This document shows, piece by piece, positions 9,001-17,500 of a stretch of DNA of 64,000 nt. Numbering within the stretch: the stretch's first letter is position 1; the number at the start of each line of letters is the position of its first letter. Made by a program: the position numbers and the translations under genes. The DNA lies in contig NZ_JABUXW010000011.1 in the NCBI RefSeq assembly GCF_014897585.1, positions 103,362 to 167,361 of the forward strand. The letters run 5' to 3'. This DNA comes from Brachybacterium tyrofermentans. Lineage in GTDB: Bacteria; Actinomycetota; Actinomycetes; Actinomycetales; Dermabacteraceae. The notes under the pieces are model-generated. The model was not told the DNA's origin. It made no database searches and saw nothing but the letters and a program-made list of their open reading frames with translations.

Positions 9001-9924
9001 TCACTTCACCAGGCGGATGTTCAGCGGGTAGCTCCACCACTGTCCCTGGTTCGCCTTGACGGCGCCGAGGATCGAGAAGATGAACTGGACGAGCGCCGGG
9101 ATCGGCACCAGGGCCAGCAGGGGCGAGCCGATGCCGAGCGTGACGATCGCGAAGATCCCCAGCACGATGCTGAGCACGACCTGGGCGATGAGCACGGTGA
9201 TCGCCCCGTTGAGCGCCTCTGCCGCGTGGAAGCGGACGAAGCGGCTGCGGTCCTTGTAGACCAGGAAGATGATCAGCGGCCCGACCCAGCCGAGGAAGCC
9301 CCAGCTGACCACGTGACCGAGCGTGACGGTGAGCTGGGAGAACATCGCCCACATACGGGTGTCGGAGTCCGTGAGGGGCTGGCCCGAGAGCGGACCGTCG
9401 TAGACGCCCTTGGTGCCGGGCGGGGGCACCTCCGTGCTCTGCGGGCCGGCGTGCGGAGCCTGCTGCTGGCCGTAGCCGCCCTGTTGGCCATAGCCGCCCT
9501 GCTGGCTCTGGCCTCCCGGCTGCTGGTACGCACCCTGCTGGGCGTACCCGTCCTGCGGGGCGTACCCGCTGGGTTCTGTGTAGCCGTTGGTCGGTGCCTC
9601 GCCGAACGGCTGCCCCGCGGCACCTGCCGACGCTGCGGAGGCTGGGTCGCCGTAGGGCGATCCCTCAGAAGCCTCTGCGGCGGATGATCCTGACGCGTAC
9701 GGCGCCGGACCGGCCGAGGCGGCCGAGTTTCCGGACGCTGCCGGGCCAGCTGAGGCGCCGGCGGGCTGGGCGCTCGCGGCGTAGGGGTCGTGCGGGTGCA
9801 GGGCCGGGTCGGAGGTCGGGCTCGCCATGTCCTCGGAGGACGGAGCAGAGGCGTCCGACTGCTCGGGAACGCCGGTGCTGGGCTCGTTGCCGAACGGATC
9901 GTGCGGGTGCGGAGTCTGGCTCAT
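9001..9924 (-). CDS. DUF4870 membrane protein with long Gln/Gly/Ala-rich N-terminus
   Basis: A 307-residue protein. About 170 N-terminal residues are disordered and rich in Pro, Ala, Ser, Gly and Gln, with YAQQG, YGQQGG and HPHDPF/HPHDPY repeats. The C-terminal 110 residues form a DUF4870 domain: MWAMFSQLTVTLGHVVSWGF, then IIFLVYKDRSRFVRFHAAEALN and two hydrophobic segments, ending WWSYPLNIRLVK. DUF4870 proteins are small bacterial membrane proteins of unknown function; the long cytoplasmic-type N-terminal tail is common in actinobacterial members. It is a single-gene unit transcribed leftward into a strong terminator. Confidence 0.86.
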   Translation of the reverse strand: MSQTPHPHDPFGNEPSTGVPEQSDASAPSSEDMASPTSDPALHPHDPYAASAQPAGASAGPAASGNSAASAGPAPYASGSSAAEASEGSPYGDPASAASAGAAGQPFGEAPTNGYTEPSGYAPQDGYAQQGAYQQPGGQSQQGGYGQQGGYGQQQAPHAGPQSTEVPPPGTKGVYDGPLSGQPLTDSDTRMWAMFSQLTVTLGHVVSWGFLGWVGPLIIFLVYKDRSRFVRFHAAEALNGAITVLIAQVVLSIVLGIFAIVTLGIGSPLLALVPIPALVQFIFSILGAVKANQGQWWSYPLNIRLVK

Positions 9925-10027
9925 GATTCCTTCTTCGACGGGGCCGGCCTCGAGGGTCGACCGCTGGCTGATGCAGACAGCCTAACGAGACCGCCCTGGC
10001 GGATCACGGGAGTGGACCGCCGAATCA

Positions 10028-10047
10028 CCTGGGGGTTTTCCCCCGGG
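10028..10047 (-). terminator. Possible terminator after DUF3097
   Basis: CCTGGGGG-TTTT-CCCCCGGG forms a short GC stem with a TTTT loop (AAAA on the transcribed strand), about 30 bases past the DUF3097 stop. There is no T-tract, so the call is tentative. Confidence 0.4.
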
Positions 10048-10075
10048 TGCGGGGAGCCGGATCGGTGTAGGCGAG

Positions 10076-10972
10076 TCAGGCGGGGTCCACCGTCACGAAG
10101 TCGATGAGCTCCTCGATGCGTCCGGACAGCGACGGCTCGACGTCCGCGTAGGAGCGCACCGTGGACAGGATCCGCTTCCAGCCCAGCCCGATGTCGGACT
10201 TGTCCGCATGAGGCCAGCCGAGCGCGGCGAGCGAGCCGACCTTGATGTCGGTCCCCTTGGGGATGTGCGGCCATTCCCGCAGCCCCACGCGCGCCGGGCG
10301 CACTGCCTGCCAGACATCGACATAGGGGTGGCCGAGCACCGCGACATTGCCTCGAGCGCCGCCCAGCTTCATGACCTCGGCGGCGATGCGGGACTCCTTC
10401 GAGCCCGGGACCAGGTGGTCCACGAGGATCCCGAGGCGCCGCCCGGCCGACGGGCCGAACTCCTGGACCCGCTCGACGAGGTTGTCCGCACCCTCCAGCT
10501 GCTCGACGACGATGCCCTCGATGCGCAGGTCATGGCCCCAGACCTTCTGGATGAGCTCTGCGTCATGGGTGCCCTCGACCCAGATCCGTGAGGCGCGGGC
10601 GGTGCGTGCGGTGGCGCCTTCGACGTACAACGACCCGCTCGCGGAGCGCTTGCGCACCGGCGCCTGCGCACGGGGCGCGGCGCGGGTGAGGACGACGGGC
10701 TCGCCGTCGATCATGAAACCGGGTCCGAGGGGGAAGGTGCGTCGGGCCCCCCGGCCGTCCTCGAGCTCGACGATCATCTCGCCGGCGATCTTCTCGACCC
10801 GGGTGATGGCACCGGTGAACGCGGTCGAGGCCTCCTCGACGACGAGATCGCGCTGCGCGGGGACCTCGCGGGCCACCGGGCGGCGACGGTGATGGGCAGG
10901 GGGACCGGAGGACAGCACGTCGTGGCCGTACCGGTCGGGGAAGTGATCGGATGCTGCAGGCACGCGCGACAC
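10076..10972 (-). CDS. DUF3097 family protein
   Basis: A 298-residue protein typical of the actinobacterial DUF3097 family: DRYGHDVLSSG near the N-terminus, GSLYVEGATARTARASRIWVEG in the middle, then HDAELIQKVWGHDLRIEGIVVEQLEG and LGILVDHLVPGSKESRIAAEV. The central block resembles a Toprim-like core, and the family is of unknown function. The start is GTG at 10972, with GAGGG a few bases upstream; the frame stays open another 42 codons toward hrcA, but those residues are Arg/Ser-rich noise overlapping the hrcA control region. It is transcribed divergently from hrcA, a common actinobacterial neighbour relationship. Confidence 0.88.
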   Translation of the reverse strand: MSRVPAASDHFPDRYGHDVLSSGPPAHHRRRPVAREVPAQRDLVVEEASTAFTGAITRVEKIAGEMIVELEDGRGARRTFPLGPGFMIDGEPVVLTRAAPRAQAPVRKRSASGSLYVEGATARTARASRIWVEGTHDAELIQKVWGHDLRIEGIVVEQLEGADNLVERVQEFGPSAGRRLGILVDHLVPGSKESRIAAEVMKLGGARGNVAVLGHPYVDVWQAVRPARVGLREWPHIPKGTDIKVGSLAALGWPHADKSDIGLGWKRILSTVRSYADVEPSLSGRIEELIDFVTVDPA

Positions 10973-11019
10973 CTTACCCTCGTGGCGAACACCTCTCCGC
11001 GAGCATCGCCGGGGACGCG

Positions 11020-11051
11020 TAGGATTGGCACTCGGCGCGGGCAAGTGCCAG
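11020..11051 (+). promoter_or_regulatory. CIRCE operator with overlapping -10 of hrcA-dnaJ
   Basis: TTGGCACTC-N9-AAGTGCCAG occupies 11025-11051 and matches the actinobacterial form of the HrcA operator CIRCE (CTGGCACTC-N9-GAGTGCCAG) at nearly every position. A -10-like TAGGAT at 11020-11025 abuts it. Bound HrcA would block this promoter, giving autoregulation of hrcA and heat control of dnaJ. Confidence 0.9.
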
Positions 11052-11082
11052 CGGTCCCGGTGGCTGCGGTCAGCCCCGTCGG

Positions 11083-12126
11083 ATGAGACCCGAAGCATCG
11101 ACGGAACGCAGGGAGGTGAGGGACACGGACGCCCGGAAGCTGCAGATCCTCGGCGCGATCGTCGAGGACTACGTCTCCACCCGTGAGCCCGTCGGCTCCA
11201 AGTCGCTGCTGGACCGCCATGAGCTCGGCGTCTCCGCGGCGACGGTGCGCAACGACATGTCCTCGCTCGAGGAGGAGGGGCTGATCCATCAGCCCCACAC
11301 CTCGGCTGGCCGGATCCCGACCGACAAGGGATATCGCGCCTTCGTGGACCATGTCGCGACCGTCAAGCCGCTGTCGGCCCCCGAGCGCCGGGCCATCCGG
11401 ACGCTGCTGGAGGACGCCGGCGACGTCGAGGAGCTGCTGGGCCGGACCGTGCGCCTGATGGCGCAGCTGACCCAGCAGGTCGCCATGGTGCAGTACCCGG
11501 CGCGGCGCCAGGCCCGCATCCGTCACGTCGAGCTGGTCAAGGTCGCCGACTCCCTGCTCCTGGTCGTGCTCATCACCGAATCCGGCCGGGTCGACCAGCG
11601 CACGGTCCCCGTGCTCTCACCCCGACCCACCGAGTTCTACGCCGACCTGCGCGATCAGCTCAACCGGGCCGTCTCCGGGCGTGAGGTCACCGACCTGCAG
11701 CGCCCGCTGACGGATCTCTGCGAGACCCTGCCGCTCGTCGACCGGGCGGCTGCCACCGAGGTGGCGGAGGCGCTCGCAGCCCTGGCCGCGACCCGCGCGG
11801 AGGACCGGATCATGCTGGCCGGAACCTCCAATATCGCTCGTTCGGCCCAGGACTTCGCCCGGGACGTGGAGCCGTTGCTCGACGTCCTGGAGGAGCAACT
11901 GGTGCTGATGCGTCTGTTCACCGAGATGCATGCCTCACCCGGTGCGGTCGAGGTGCGCATCGGATCGGAGCTGCGCGATCAGGCGCTGCACCAGGCGGCG
12001 CTCGTGGGCGCCGGCTACGGGGCAGGATCGCACCTCGCGATCCTCGGTCCCAGCCGCATGGACTACGTCGCCGGCATCTCGACCGTGCAGGCCATCGCCC
12101 GGTACGTGTCGCGCTATCTCGAATGA
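11083..12126 (+). CDS. hrcA: Heat-inducible transcription repressor HrcA
   Basis: A 347-residue repressor. The winged-helix N-terminus is clear: RKLQILGAIVEDYVSTREPV, GVSAATVRNDMSSLEEEGLI and the TSAGRIPTDKGYR signature. The C-terminus carries the dimerisation and GAF-like region ending VQAIARYVSRYLE. HrcA represses chaperone genes by binding CIRCE and is inactivated on heat shock when GroE is titrated. A CIRCE element lies 32 bases upstream. The start is uncertain: the ATG at 11083 has no good ribosome-binding site, and the GTG at 11116 gives an N-terminus closer to usual family length. dnaJ follows 126 bases later in the same orientation. Confidence 0.96.
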   Translation: MRPEASTERREVRDTDARKLQILGAIVEDYVSTREPVGSKSLLDRHELGVSAATVRNDMSSLEEEGLIHQPHTSAGRIPTDKGYRAFVDHVATVKPLSAPERRAIRTLLEDAGDVEELLGRTVRLMAQLTQQVAMVQYPARRQARIRHVELVKVADSLLLVVLITESGRVDQRTVPVLSPRPTEFYADLRDQLNRAVSGREVTDLQRPLTDLCETLPLVDRAAATEVAEALAALAATRAEDRIMLAGTSNIARSAQDFARDVEPLLDVLEEQLVLMRLFTEMHASPGAVEVRIGSELRDQALHQAALVGAGYGAGSHLAILGPSRMDYVAGISTVQAIARYVSRYLE

Positions 12127-12252
12127 CCCGGTGGCGCGCACGCATGGCGCCCCGGCTCCCCGCAGGACCCCACAGCATCCATCACTGACCGTGCCCGTCC
12201 GCCGCCTGCCGCGGCCCCGGGCGCCCCGACTCCCCGGTAAGGATCCTTCACC

Positions 12253-13386
12253 GTGAACGACGACTACTACGAGCTCCTCGGCGTCTCCCGCGACGCCTCG
12301 ACCGAGGAGATCAAGAAGGCGTACCGGAAGCTCGCCCGGACCCTCCACCCGGACGTCAACCCCGACCCCGAGGCCTCCGAGCGCTTCAAGAAGGTCTCCC
12401 AGGCCTACGAGACCCTGTCCAATGCGGACAAGCGCCGCCAGTACGACATGGGCGGCGGCCCCGGCATGGGCGGTGGCGGCGGATTCGGCGGCTTCGGAGG
12501 CGGAGCCGGATTCGACGTCAACGACATCTTCGACATGTTCGCCGGGGCGACCGGCATGCGGGGTCGCAACCAGGGCCCCGTGCCCCGCCAGCGCCGTGGC
12601 GGAGATGTGCTGCGCCGGGTGAAGATCGACCTGCGCGACGTGGTCTTCGGCACCGAGAAGGAGGTCTCCTTCCGCACCGCGGTGCTCTGCGAGCACTGCC
12701 ACGGTGCCTGCGCCGAGCCCGGCACCAGCCCCACCCGATGCACGGCCTGCAACGGCAGCGGCCACGTCCAGCGCGTCGCCCAGTCACTCCTGGGCCAGAT
12801 GGTGACCATGGCGCCATGCCCCACCTGCGAGGGCCACGGCGACGTCATCGAGACCCCTTGCACCGGCTGCTCCGGCCACGGCCGCACACCGTCCGAACGC
12901 TCCGTCACCGTGCGCATCCCCTCCGGCGTCGAGAACGGCACCCGGATCCAGCTGCGCGGCGAGGGCGAGACCGGTGAGGCCGGCGGCCCCTCCGGTGACC
13001 TCTTCGTGGAGCTCGCCGTCGCCGAGCACGAGATGTTCGTGCGTGACGGGGAGGACCTGGTGATCACCATGGCCGTGCCGATGACCTCGGCGGCGCTCGG
13101 CGCGACCATCCCGCTGGAGACCTTCGACGGCACCCAGGAGATCGATGTGAAGCCGGGCGCTCAGCCCGGGGACGAGATCACCCTCAAGGGCCTCGGCGTC
13201 ACCCCGCTGCGCCGCGAGCGCCGCGGCGACGTGCGCGTCGTGCTCGATGTCGCCGTGCCCACGACGCTCAGCGACGAGGAGCGTGAGCTGCTCCAGCAGT
13301 TCGCGGATCTGCGAGGCGACGAGACCACACGGCGCAAGGGCCACGGTCCCTTCGCCAAGCTCCGCGACCGCCTGCGCGACCTCTGA
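12253..13386 (+). CDS. dnaJ: Chaperone DnaJ
   Basis: A 377-residue Hsp40 with J domain ([23 protein letters not shown] motif in TLHPDVNPD), Gly/Phe-rich linker ([13 protein letters not shown]), four zinc-binding cysteine repeats and a C-terminal substrate-binding domain. DnaJ delivers substrates to DnaK and stimulates its ATPase. The first cysteine repeat reads CEHCHGAC instead of CxxCxGxG, with a cysteine at the last glycine; the other three ([24 protein letters not shown]) are canonical. The start is GTG at 12253, with AAGGA about nine bases upstream. This copy, following hrcA, is the CIRCE-controlled DnaJ2-type found in actinobacteria rather than the dnaK-operon copy. Confidence 0.95.
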   Translation: MNDDYYELLGVSRDASTEEIKKAYRKLARTLHPDVNPDPEASERFKKVSQAYETLSNADKRRQYDMGGGPGMGGGGGFGGFGGGAGFDVNDIFDMFAGATGMRGRNQGPVPRQRRGGDVLRRVKIDLRDVVFGTEKEVSFRTAVLCEHCHGACAEPGTSPTRCTACNGSGHVQRVAQSLLGQMVTMAPCPTCEGHGDVIETPCTGCSGHGRTPSERSVTVRIPSGVENGTRIQLRGEGETGEAGGPSGDLFVELAVAEHEMFVRDGEDLVITMAVPMTSAALGATIPLETFDGTQEIDVKPGAQPGDEITLKGLGVTPLRRERRGDVRVVLDVAVPTTLSDEERELLQQFADLRGDETTRRKGHGPFAKLRDRLRDL

Positions 13387-13395
13387 GGCGCTGAT

Positions 13396-14184
13396 ATGCC
13401 CACCACCCCGCCCGGGTTCCTGATCCTCGACGCCGCTCTCGAGACGGCGCGCGAGGGCGACACGCTGACCCTGGGTGGGGACGAGGGCAAGCACGCCGCC
13501 AAGGTGGCCCGGATCGGGGTGGGGGAGCAGATCCTGCTCACCGACGGCCCGGGTCGCCAGGTGCTCGCCGAGGTGACCGTGGCCCGCAAGGAGGCCCTCG
13601 ACCTGCGTCTGCTCGAGGAGCCGTCGCCTGCTGTCCAGCGCCTGCCGAGGCTGGCGCTCGTGCAGGCGCTCGCGACGGGCGGTCGCGACGAGCAGGCCGT
13701 CGAATCCGCCACCGAGCTCGGGGTGGACCGGGTGGTGCCGTGGATCGCCCGGCGCTCCGTCTCGGTGTGGCGGGGCGACAAGCTCGTCAAGGGGCGTGCC
13801 CGCTGGACCGGCACGGTACGGGCCGCTGTGAAGCAGTGCCGTCGGCCCGGGATCCCCGCGGTCGACGCCCCTGTCACGACCCGCGAGCTCGTCGCCGATC
13901 TGCGTGAGCGCTCCGCCGCCGGCACCCTCGTGCTGGTCCTCCACGAGCAGGAGTCCGTGGGTCTCATGGAGCTCGCCGACGAGCTGTGGGCCGCGAGCGA
14001 GCACGGGGTCGAGGAGATCGTCGTGATCGTGGGCCCCGAAGGCGGCATCGCCCCCGAGGAGCTCGACTCGCTGCGCGAGGCCGGAGCCCGCTCGGTGCTG
14101 CTGGGCCCCGAGGTGCTGCGCTCCTCGACCGCAGGGCCCGCGGCGCTCGCGGTGCTCAGCGGGCTCCTCGGCCGCTGGGGCTGA
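13396..14184 (+). CDS. rsmE: 16S rRNA m3U1498 methyltransferase
   Basis: A 262-residue SPOUT-family methyltransferase. The N-terminal PUA-like part (GDEGKHAAKVARIGVGEQI) is followed by the knotted catalytic domain with QALATGGRDEQAVESATELG, IVGPEGGIAPEEL and LGPEVLRSSTAGPAAL, all typical of RsmE. It methylates N3 of U1498 in 16S rRNA using SAM. It starts nine bases after dnaJ, so it probably belongs to the hrcA-dnaJ transcript, an arrangement seen throughout actinobacteria. The region after its stop is a long gene-free repeat zone. Confidence 0.95.
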   Translation: MPTTPPGFLILDAALETAREGDTLTLGGDEGKHAAKVARIGVGEQILLTDGPGRQVLAEVTVARKEALDLRLLEEPSPAVQRLPRLALVQALATGGRDEQAVESATELGVDRVVPWIARRSVSVWRGDKLVKGRARWTGTVRAAVKQCRRPGIPAVDAPVTTRELVADLRERSAAGTLVLVLHEQESVGLMELADELWAASEHGVEEIVVIVGPEGGIAPEELDSLREAGARSVLLGPEVLRSSTAGPAALAVLSGLLGRWG

Positions 14185-14700
14185 GCCTTTCTCGCCCTGC
14201 CCTGAGCTTCCATCGCCTAGCGCGCGTCGCCGCTCAGATCGGAGCTCGGACGTCTCGCACGCCCCGAATCCCTCGATTCGTGTCGCTCGTGGGACGTTTC
14301 TGAGGAATCGGTGCTGAGGAATCGGTGCTGGGGAATGCGTGCTGTGAGGCGAGCAGGGGCTGTGGTGCCGTTTTCCCTCGATTCGTGTCGCTCGTGGGAC
14401 GTTTCTGAGGAATCGGTGCTGGCGGCGTCTGGCTCGGGGTGAGCAGGGGCTGTGGTGCGGTTTTCCTTCGATTCGTGTCGCTCGTGGGATGTTTCTGAGG
14501 AATCGGGACAGAGGTAGGGGCAGAGGTGGGGAGCGACGCCGGGACGTCGCGTCGTCGGTCCGCGTGAGGCCCGTGCCGCGGCACGGGTCCCTCCGACCCC
14601 TGTTCGCCGTGTGAGGCAGGCCACGGTTGTGTAGTGTCATCCGCTATGCGCCGCGTCGACACCTGCCACGAGTCCCCGGCGACCGCTGATGGGTCCGGTG
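14185..14700. repeat. Gene-free repeat zone with three 42-47 bp direct repeats
   Basis: No credible gene is seen in this 0.5 kb. A unit starting CCTCGATTCGTGTCGCTCGT and continuing to GAGGAATCGG occurs at 14271-14316, 14376-14421 and 14466-14507. Copies two and three are also preceded by a second shared word, GAGCAGGGGCTGTGGTGC, at 14351 and 14441, so that part is a 90-base tandem repeat. CGATTC and GAATCG at the ends of each unit can pair. The block is on the 3' side of rsmE and ends about 200 bases before the ABC operon. Confidence 0.85.
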
Positions 14701-14707
14701 AGCGGCG

Positions 14708-15748
14708 ATGATCCTCGCCGAGAACCTGGTCAAGGAGTTCAGCAGGCCCCGTCGGGTCGAGGGCAGGATGTCCGGCCTGCGATCCTTCTTCAGCACACAG
14801 AAGATCACCACGCGAGCGGTCGACGACATCTCCCTGCGCATCGACGACGGGGAGATCGTGGGCTATCTCGGCCCCAACGGCGCCGGGAAGTCCACCACCA
14901 TCAAGATGCTCACCGGCATCCTCGTGCCCACGTCCGGACGCATCGAGGTCGAGGGGATCGTGCCCTGGAAGGACCGGCGCACCAACGCCCGCACCATCGG
15001 TGCCGTGTTCGGCCAGCGCACCCAGCTGTGGACCGATCTTCCGCTGCGGGAGTCCTTCGACCTGATCGCGAAGCTCTACGGGCTCTCGCCCGAGGACTAT
15101 CGCCGATCGCTCGACGTCTTCGTGGACCTGCTGGACATGGGCCCCTTCCTCGACACCGCCGTGCGGTCGCTGTCGCTCGGGCAGCGGATGCGCGGGGACA
15201 TCGTGGCCGCGATGCTGTACCGGCCGCCCGTGCTCTACCTCGACGAGCCCACCGTCGGACTCGACGTGGTCGCCAAAGCGCGGATCCGGGACTTCATCGG
15301 GGAGCAGAACCGCTCCGAGGGGACGACGGTGCTGCTGACCACGCACGACATCTCCGATATCGAGCAGCTCGCCCGGCGCGTGATCATCATCGACGAGGGC
15401 CGGATCCTCTACGACGGCGGGCTGGACAGCCTCCGGGCCCGCTACGCGCCCTTCCGAGAGATCCAGGTGAGCGCCCCCGAGATCCCGGAGTCCCTCGAGA
15501 TCGAGGCGCTCACGCTGACCACCCTGGTCCCGGCCGGTGAGGAGATGCGCGCGACGTTCCGCTTCGATCCGGCGCAGATCCCGGCACCGGCGGCGATCGG
15601 CCGGCTCACCGCCGCGCTGGAGATCACTGATCTGTCCTCCCGCGAGCCGAGTGTCGAGGACGTGATCCGCCGGATCTACACCGACCGCGGGATCGAACCG
15701 CCTGTGGAACCGGCCGCCGCGGGACCGGGCGCCCCGGGACAGCGGTGA
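14708..15748 (+). CDS. ABC-2 type exporter, ATP-binding protein
   Basis: A 346-residue ATPase. Walker A is GPNGAGKSTT near residue 59, the signature region reads SLSLGQRMRGDIVAAML (LSLGQ in place of LSGGQ, normal in this subfamily), Walker B is VLYLDEP and the switch histidine lies in TTHDISD. The subfamily pairs with DUF990-type membrane proteins (ABC2_membrane_6) to export an unknown substrate. Its stop overlaps the start of the first permease by four bases, and the three genes form one operon. The last 60 residues are a regulatory-type extension. There is no linked biosynthetic gene to suggest a substrate. Confidence 0.9.
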   Translation: MILAENLVKEFSRPRRVEGRMSGLRSFFSTQKITTRAVDDISLRIDDGEIVGYLGPNGAGKSTTIKMLTGILVPTSGRIEVEGIVPWKDRRTNARTIGAVFGQRTQLWTDLPLRESFDLIAKLYGLSPEDYRRSLDVFVDLLDMGPFLDTAVRSLSLGQRMRGDIVAAMLYRPPVLYLDEPTVGLDVVAKARIRDFIGEQNRSEGTTVLLTTHDISDIEQLARRVIIIDEGRILYDGGLDSLRARYAPFREIQVSAPEIPESLEIEALTLTTLVPAGEEMRATFRFDPAQIPAPAAIGRLTAALEITDLSSREPSVEDVIRRIYTDRGIEPPVEPAAAGPGAPGQR

Positions 15749-16572
15749 GCGCCCCCGCGCAGCGGCTGTCCGCTCCGCAGGTCCGCGTCGCGCTGCGGGC
15801 CTCGGTGGGCCATGCGGCGCGGTCCCAGTTCGCCTTCCGGGCCTCGACCTGGACCGGGATCGTGGCCTGCGTGCTCCAGGTGATCCTCGTGCACCTCGTG
15901 TGGACCGCCGTCTACGGCGGGCGTCCGGACGTCGCGGGCGTCGCCCAGGTCGACGCGGTCACCTATGCCGTGCTCGGTGTGCTCACCACCACGCTGTTCC
16001 AGCCGTTCATGTTCGACTCCCTGCTGGGGAGGCTGCGCACCGGGGCCATCGCCTTCGACGTCATGCGGCCCGTCTCCGCCGTCCCCGTGGCGCTGGCCCG
16101 GCAGCTGGGCGGCACGATCGCGCAGCTGCCGGCAGCGGTCGCGGCCCTCGTCGTAGGCCTGGCGCTCGGCGCGATCGCCCTGCCCGGCTCCTGGGCCTCC
16201 GGCCTCGCGTGCCTGCTGTCGCTGGTCCTCGGATTCGCGATCGCCCTGATCGTGAACTTCACCGTGGGGCTCGTGGGCTTCTGGACTCTGGAGACCGGCG
16301 GCGCCTTCCTCATCTACCGGATGCTCGCGCAGTTCTCCTCGGGCGCCCTGATCCCGCTGTGGTTCATGCCGGACTGGCTCACCGGCATCCTCACCCTGCT
16401 GCCGTTCTCCGCCCAGGTCTTCGTCCCGCTGTCGATCTACGTGGACCGAGATCCCGGCTGGCACACCGTGCAGGCGATCGGGCTGCAGGCCCTGTGGATC
16501 GCGATCCTGCTCGCCCTGGCAGCCCTGGTGTGGCGGCGAGCGATCCGCCGGCTGGTGATCTTCGGTGGCTGA
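15745..16572 (+). CDS. ABC-2 type permease, subunit 1
   Basis: A 275-residue membrane protein with about six hydrophobic segments, such as TGIVACVLQVILVHLVW, LPAAVAALVVGLALG and LWIAILLALAALVWR. It belongs to the DUF990/ABC2_membrane_6 group. The N-terminal RASVGHAARSQFAFRAS before the first membrane segment is characteristic of these half-permeases. It starts with GTG at 15745, overlapping the ATPase stop. The second permease begins inside its 3' end, so the two are coupled and probably form a heterodimeric channel with the ATPase. Confidence 0.85.
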   Translation: MSAPAQRLSAPQVRVALRASVGHAARSQFAFRASTWTGIVACVLQVILVHLVWTAVYGGRPDVAGVAQVDAVTYAVLGVLTTTLFQPFMFDSLLGRLRTGAIAFDVMRPVSAVPVALARQLGGTIAQLPAAVAALVVGLALGAIALPGSWASGLACLLSLVLGFAIALIVNFTVGLVGFWTLETGGAFLIYRMLAQFSSGALIPLWFMPDWLTGILTLLPFSAQVFVPLSIYVDRDPGWHTVQAIGLQALWIAILLALAALVWRRAIRRLVIFGG

Positions 16573-17422
16573 GATCCCGATGACCCTGGACGACGGCCCC
16601 CGCCGGTCCCTCGCCCGTTCCGTCCCGACCTGGCGCACCTACGGCATCCTGCTGGGGGCGACCTGGCGCAGCATGCGCGTGCACCGCATGAACCTGATCC
16701 TCACCTTCCTGGGCAGCGCCGCGCTCCAGGGAACCCAGCTCGCCTTCATCGGTGTGCTGCTGGGAGCGTTCGGCACCATCGCCGGCTGGGACGTGGCCGA
16801 GGTGGCCTTCCTCTACGGCCTGCGGCTCACGGCGCACGGCGTATGCACCATCAACTTCGGGCAGCACCGTGCCAGCGCCCAGGTGGTGCGCAACGGCGAC
16901 TGGGACCGCTATCTGCTGCGCCCGGCTCCGCCGCTGCTCCAGCTGCTCACCCGCTTCTTCAACCCCGGGACGATCGGGGACCTCGTGCTGGGCGTCTCGA
17001 TCCTGTGCGTCGCAGCGACCGCGATCGATATCCGCTGGACCCCGTGGATCGTGCTGTACGTGGCGCTCGCGGCGATCAGCGGCGGGCTGGTCGAGGCCGG
17101 CCTGCAGATCGGGATCTCCGGTCTCGACTTCACGATGGGGCCCACGACCCGCGTGAAGGACACCATCGACCGGGTGCTGACGGATTTCGGCGCGTATCCG
17201 ATGACGATCTTCGGTACCGCGGGCGCCTGGCTGCTGACCTTCCTGCTGCCGCTCGCGTTCATGGCCTATCTCCCGGCCGCGCTCGTGCTCGATCATGCCG
17301 AGGAGCTGGTCGTGCCGCTGTGGCTGGCCCAGCTCTCGCCGGTCGTGGGCCCGTTGGTGCTCATCGGCGGGATCGCGGTCTTCCGGTATCTCTCGAGGTA
17401 CTACGCGAGCCCCGGGCACTGA
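16565..17422 (+). CDS. ABC-2 type permease, subunit 2
   Basis: A 285-residue membrane protein of the same DUF990-type group, with about six hydrophobic segments (for example ALQGTQLAFIGVLLGAF, IVLYVALAAISGGLVEAG and LLTFLLPLAFMAYLPAAL). The start is GTG at 16565, overlapping the first permease by eight bases. The segment VVRNGDWDRYLLRPAPPLLQ corresponds to the loop in this family containing a conserved 'R(P)' turn. It is the last gene of the exporter operon and ends just before a hairpin shared with the convergent FMN reductase. Confidence 0.85.
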   Translation: MAEIPMTLDDGPRRSLARSVPTWRTYGILLGATWRSMRVHRMNLILTFLGSAALQGTQLAFIGVLLGAFGTIAGWDVAEVAFLYGLRLTAHGVCTINFGQHRASAQVVRNGDWDRYLLRPAPPLLQLLTRFFNPGTIGDLVLGVSILCVAATAIDIRWTPWIVLYVALAAISGGLVEAGLQIGISGLDFTMGPTTRVKDTIDRVLTDFGAYPMTIFGTAGAWLLTFLLPLAFMAYLPAALVLDHAEELVVPLWLAQLSPVVGPLVLIGGIAVFRYLSRYYASPGH

Positions 17423-17454
17423 GCAGCTGGTCCGGGGCCCCGGGCACGAGAAGA

Positions 17455-17481
17455 CCCCGCCGACGCGATGCGCCGACGGGG
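17455..17481. terminator. Hairpin between convergent genes
   Basis: CCCCGCCGACGC and GCGCCGACGGGG pair over 12 positions with two mismatches around a three-base loop. It lies in the 78-base gap between the ABC permease and the FMN reductase, which converge here. Confidence 0.55.
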
Positions 17482-17500
17482 CCCGGAGAACGGGGTCGGA

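Noticed and set aside
14271..14507. Possible CRISPR array
   Set aside because: Only three units, unequal spacing (105 and 90 bases), and related rather than unique spacers; no cas genes in the window.
12784..14640. Minus-strand ORF with repeated SSETSHERHES-like peptides
   Set aside because: The peptide repeat merely reflects the DNA repeats, and the rest is a shadow of dnaJ and rsmE.
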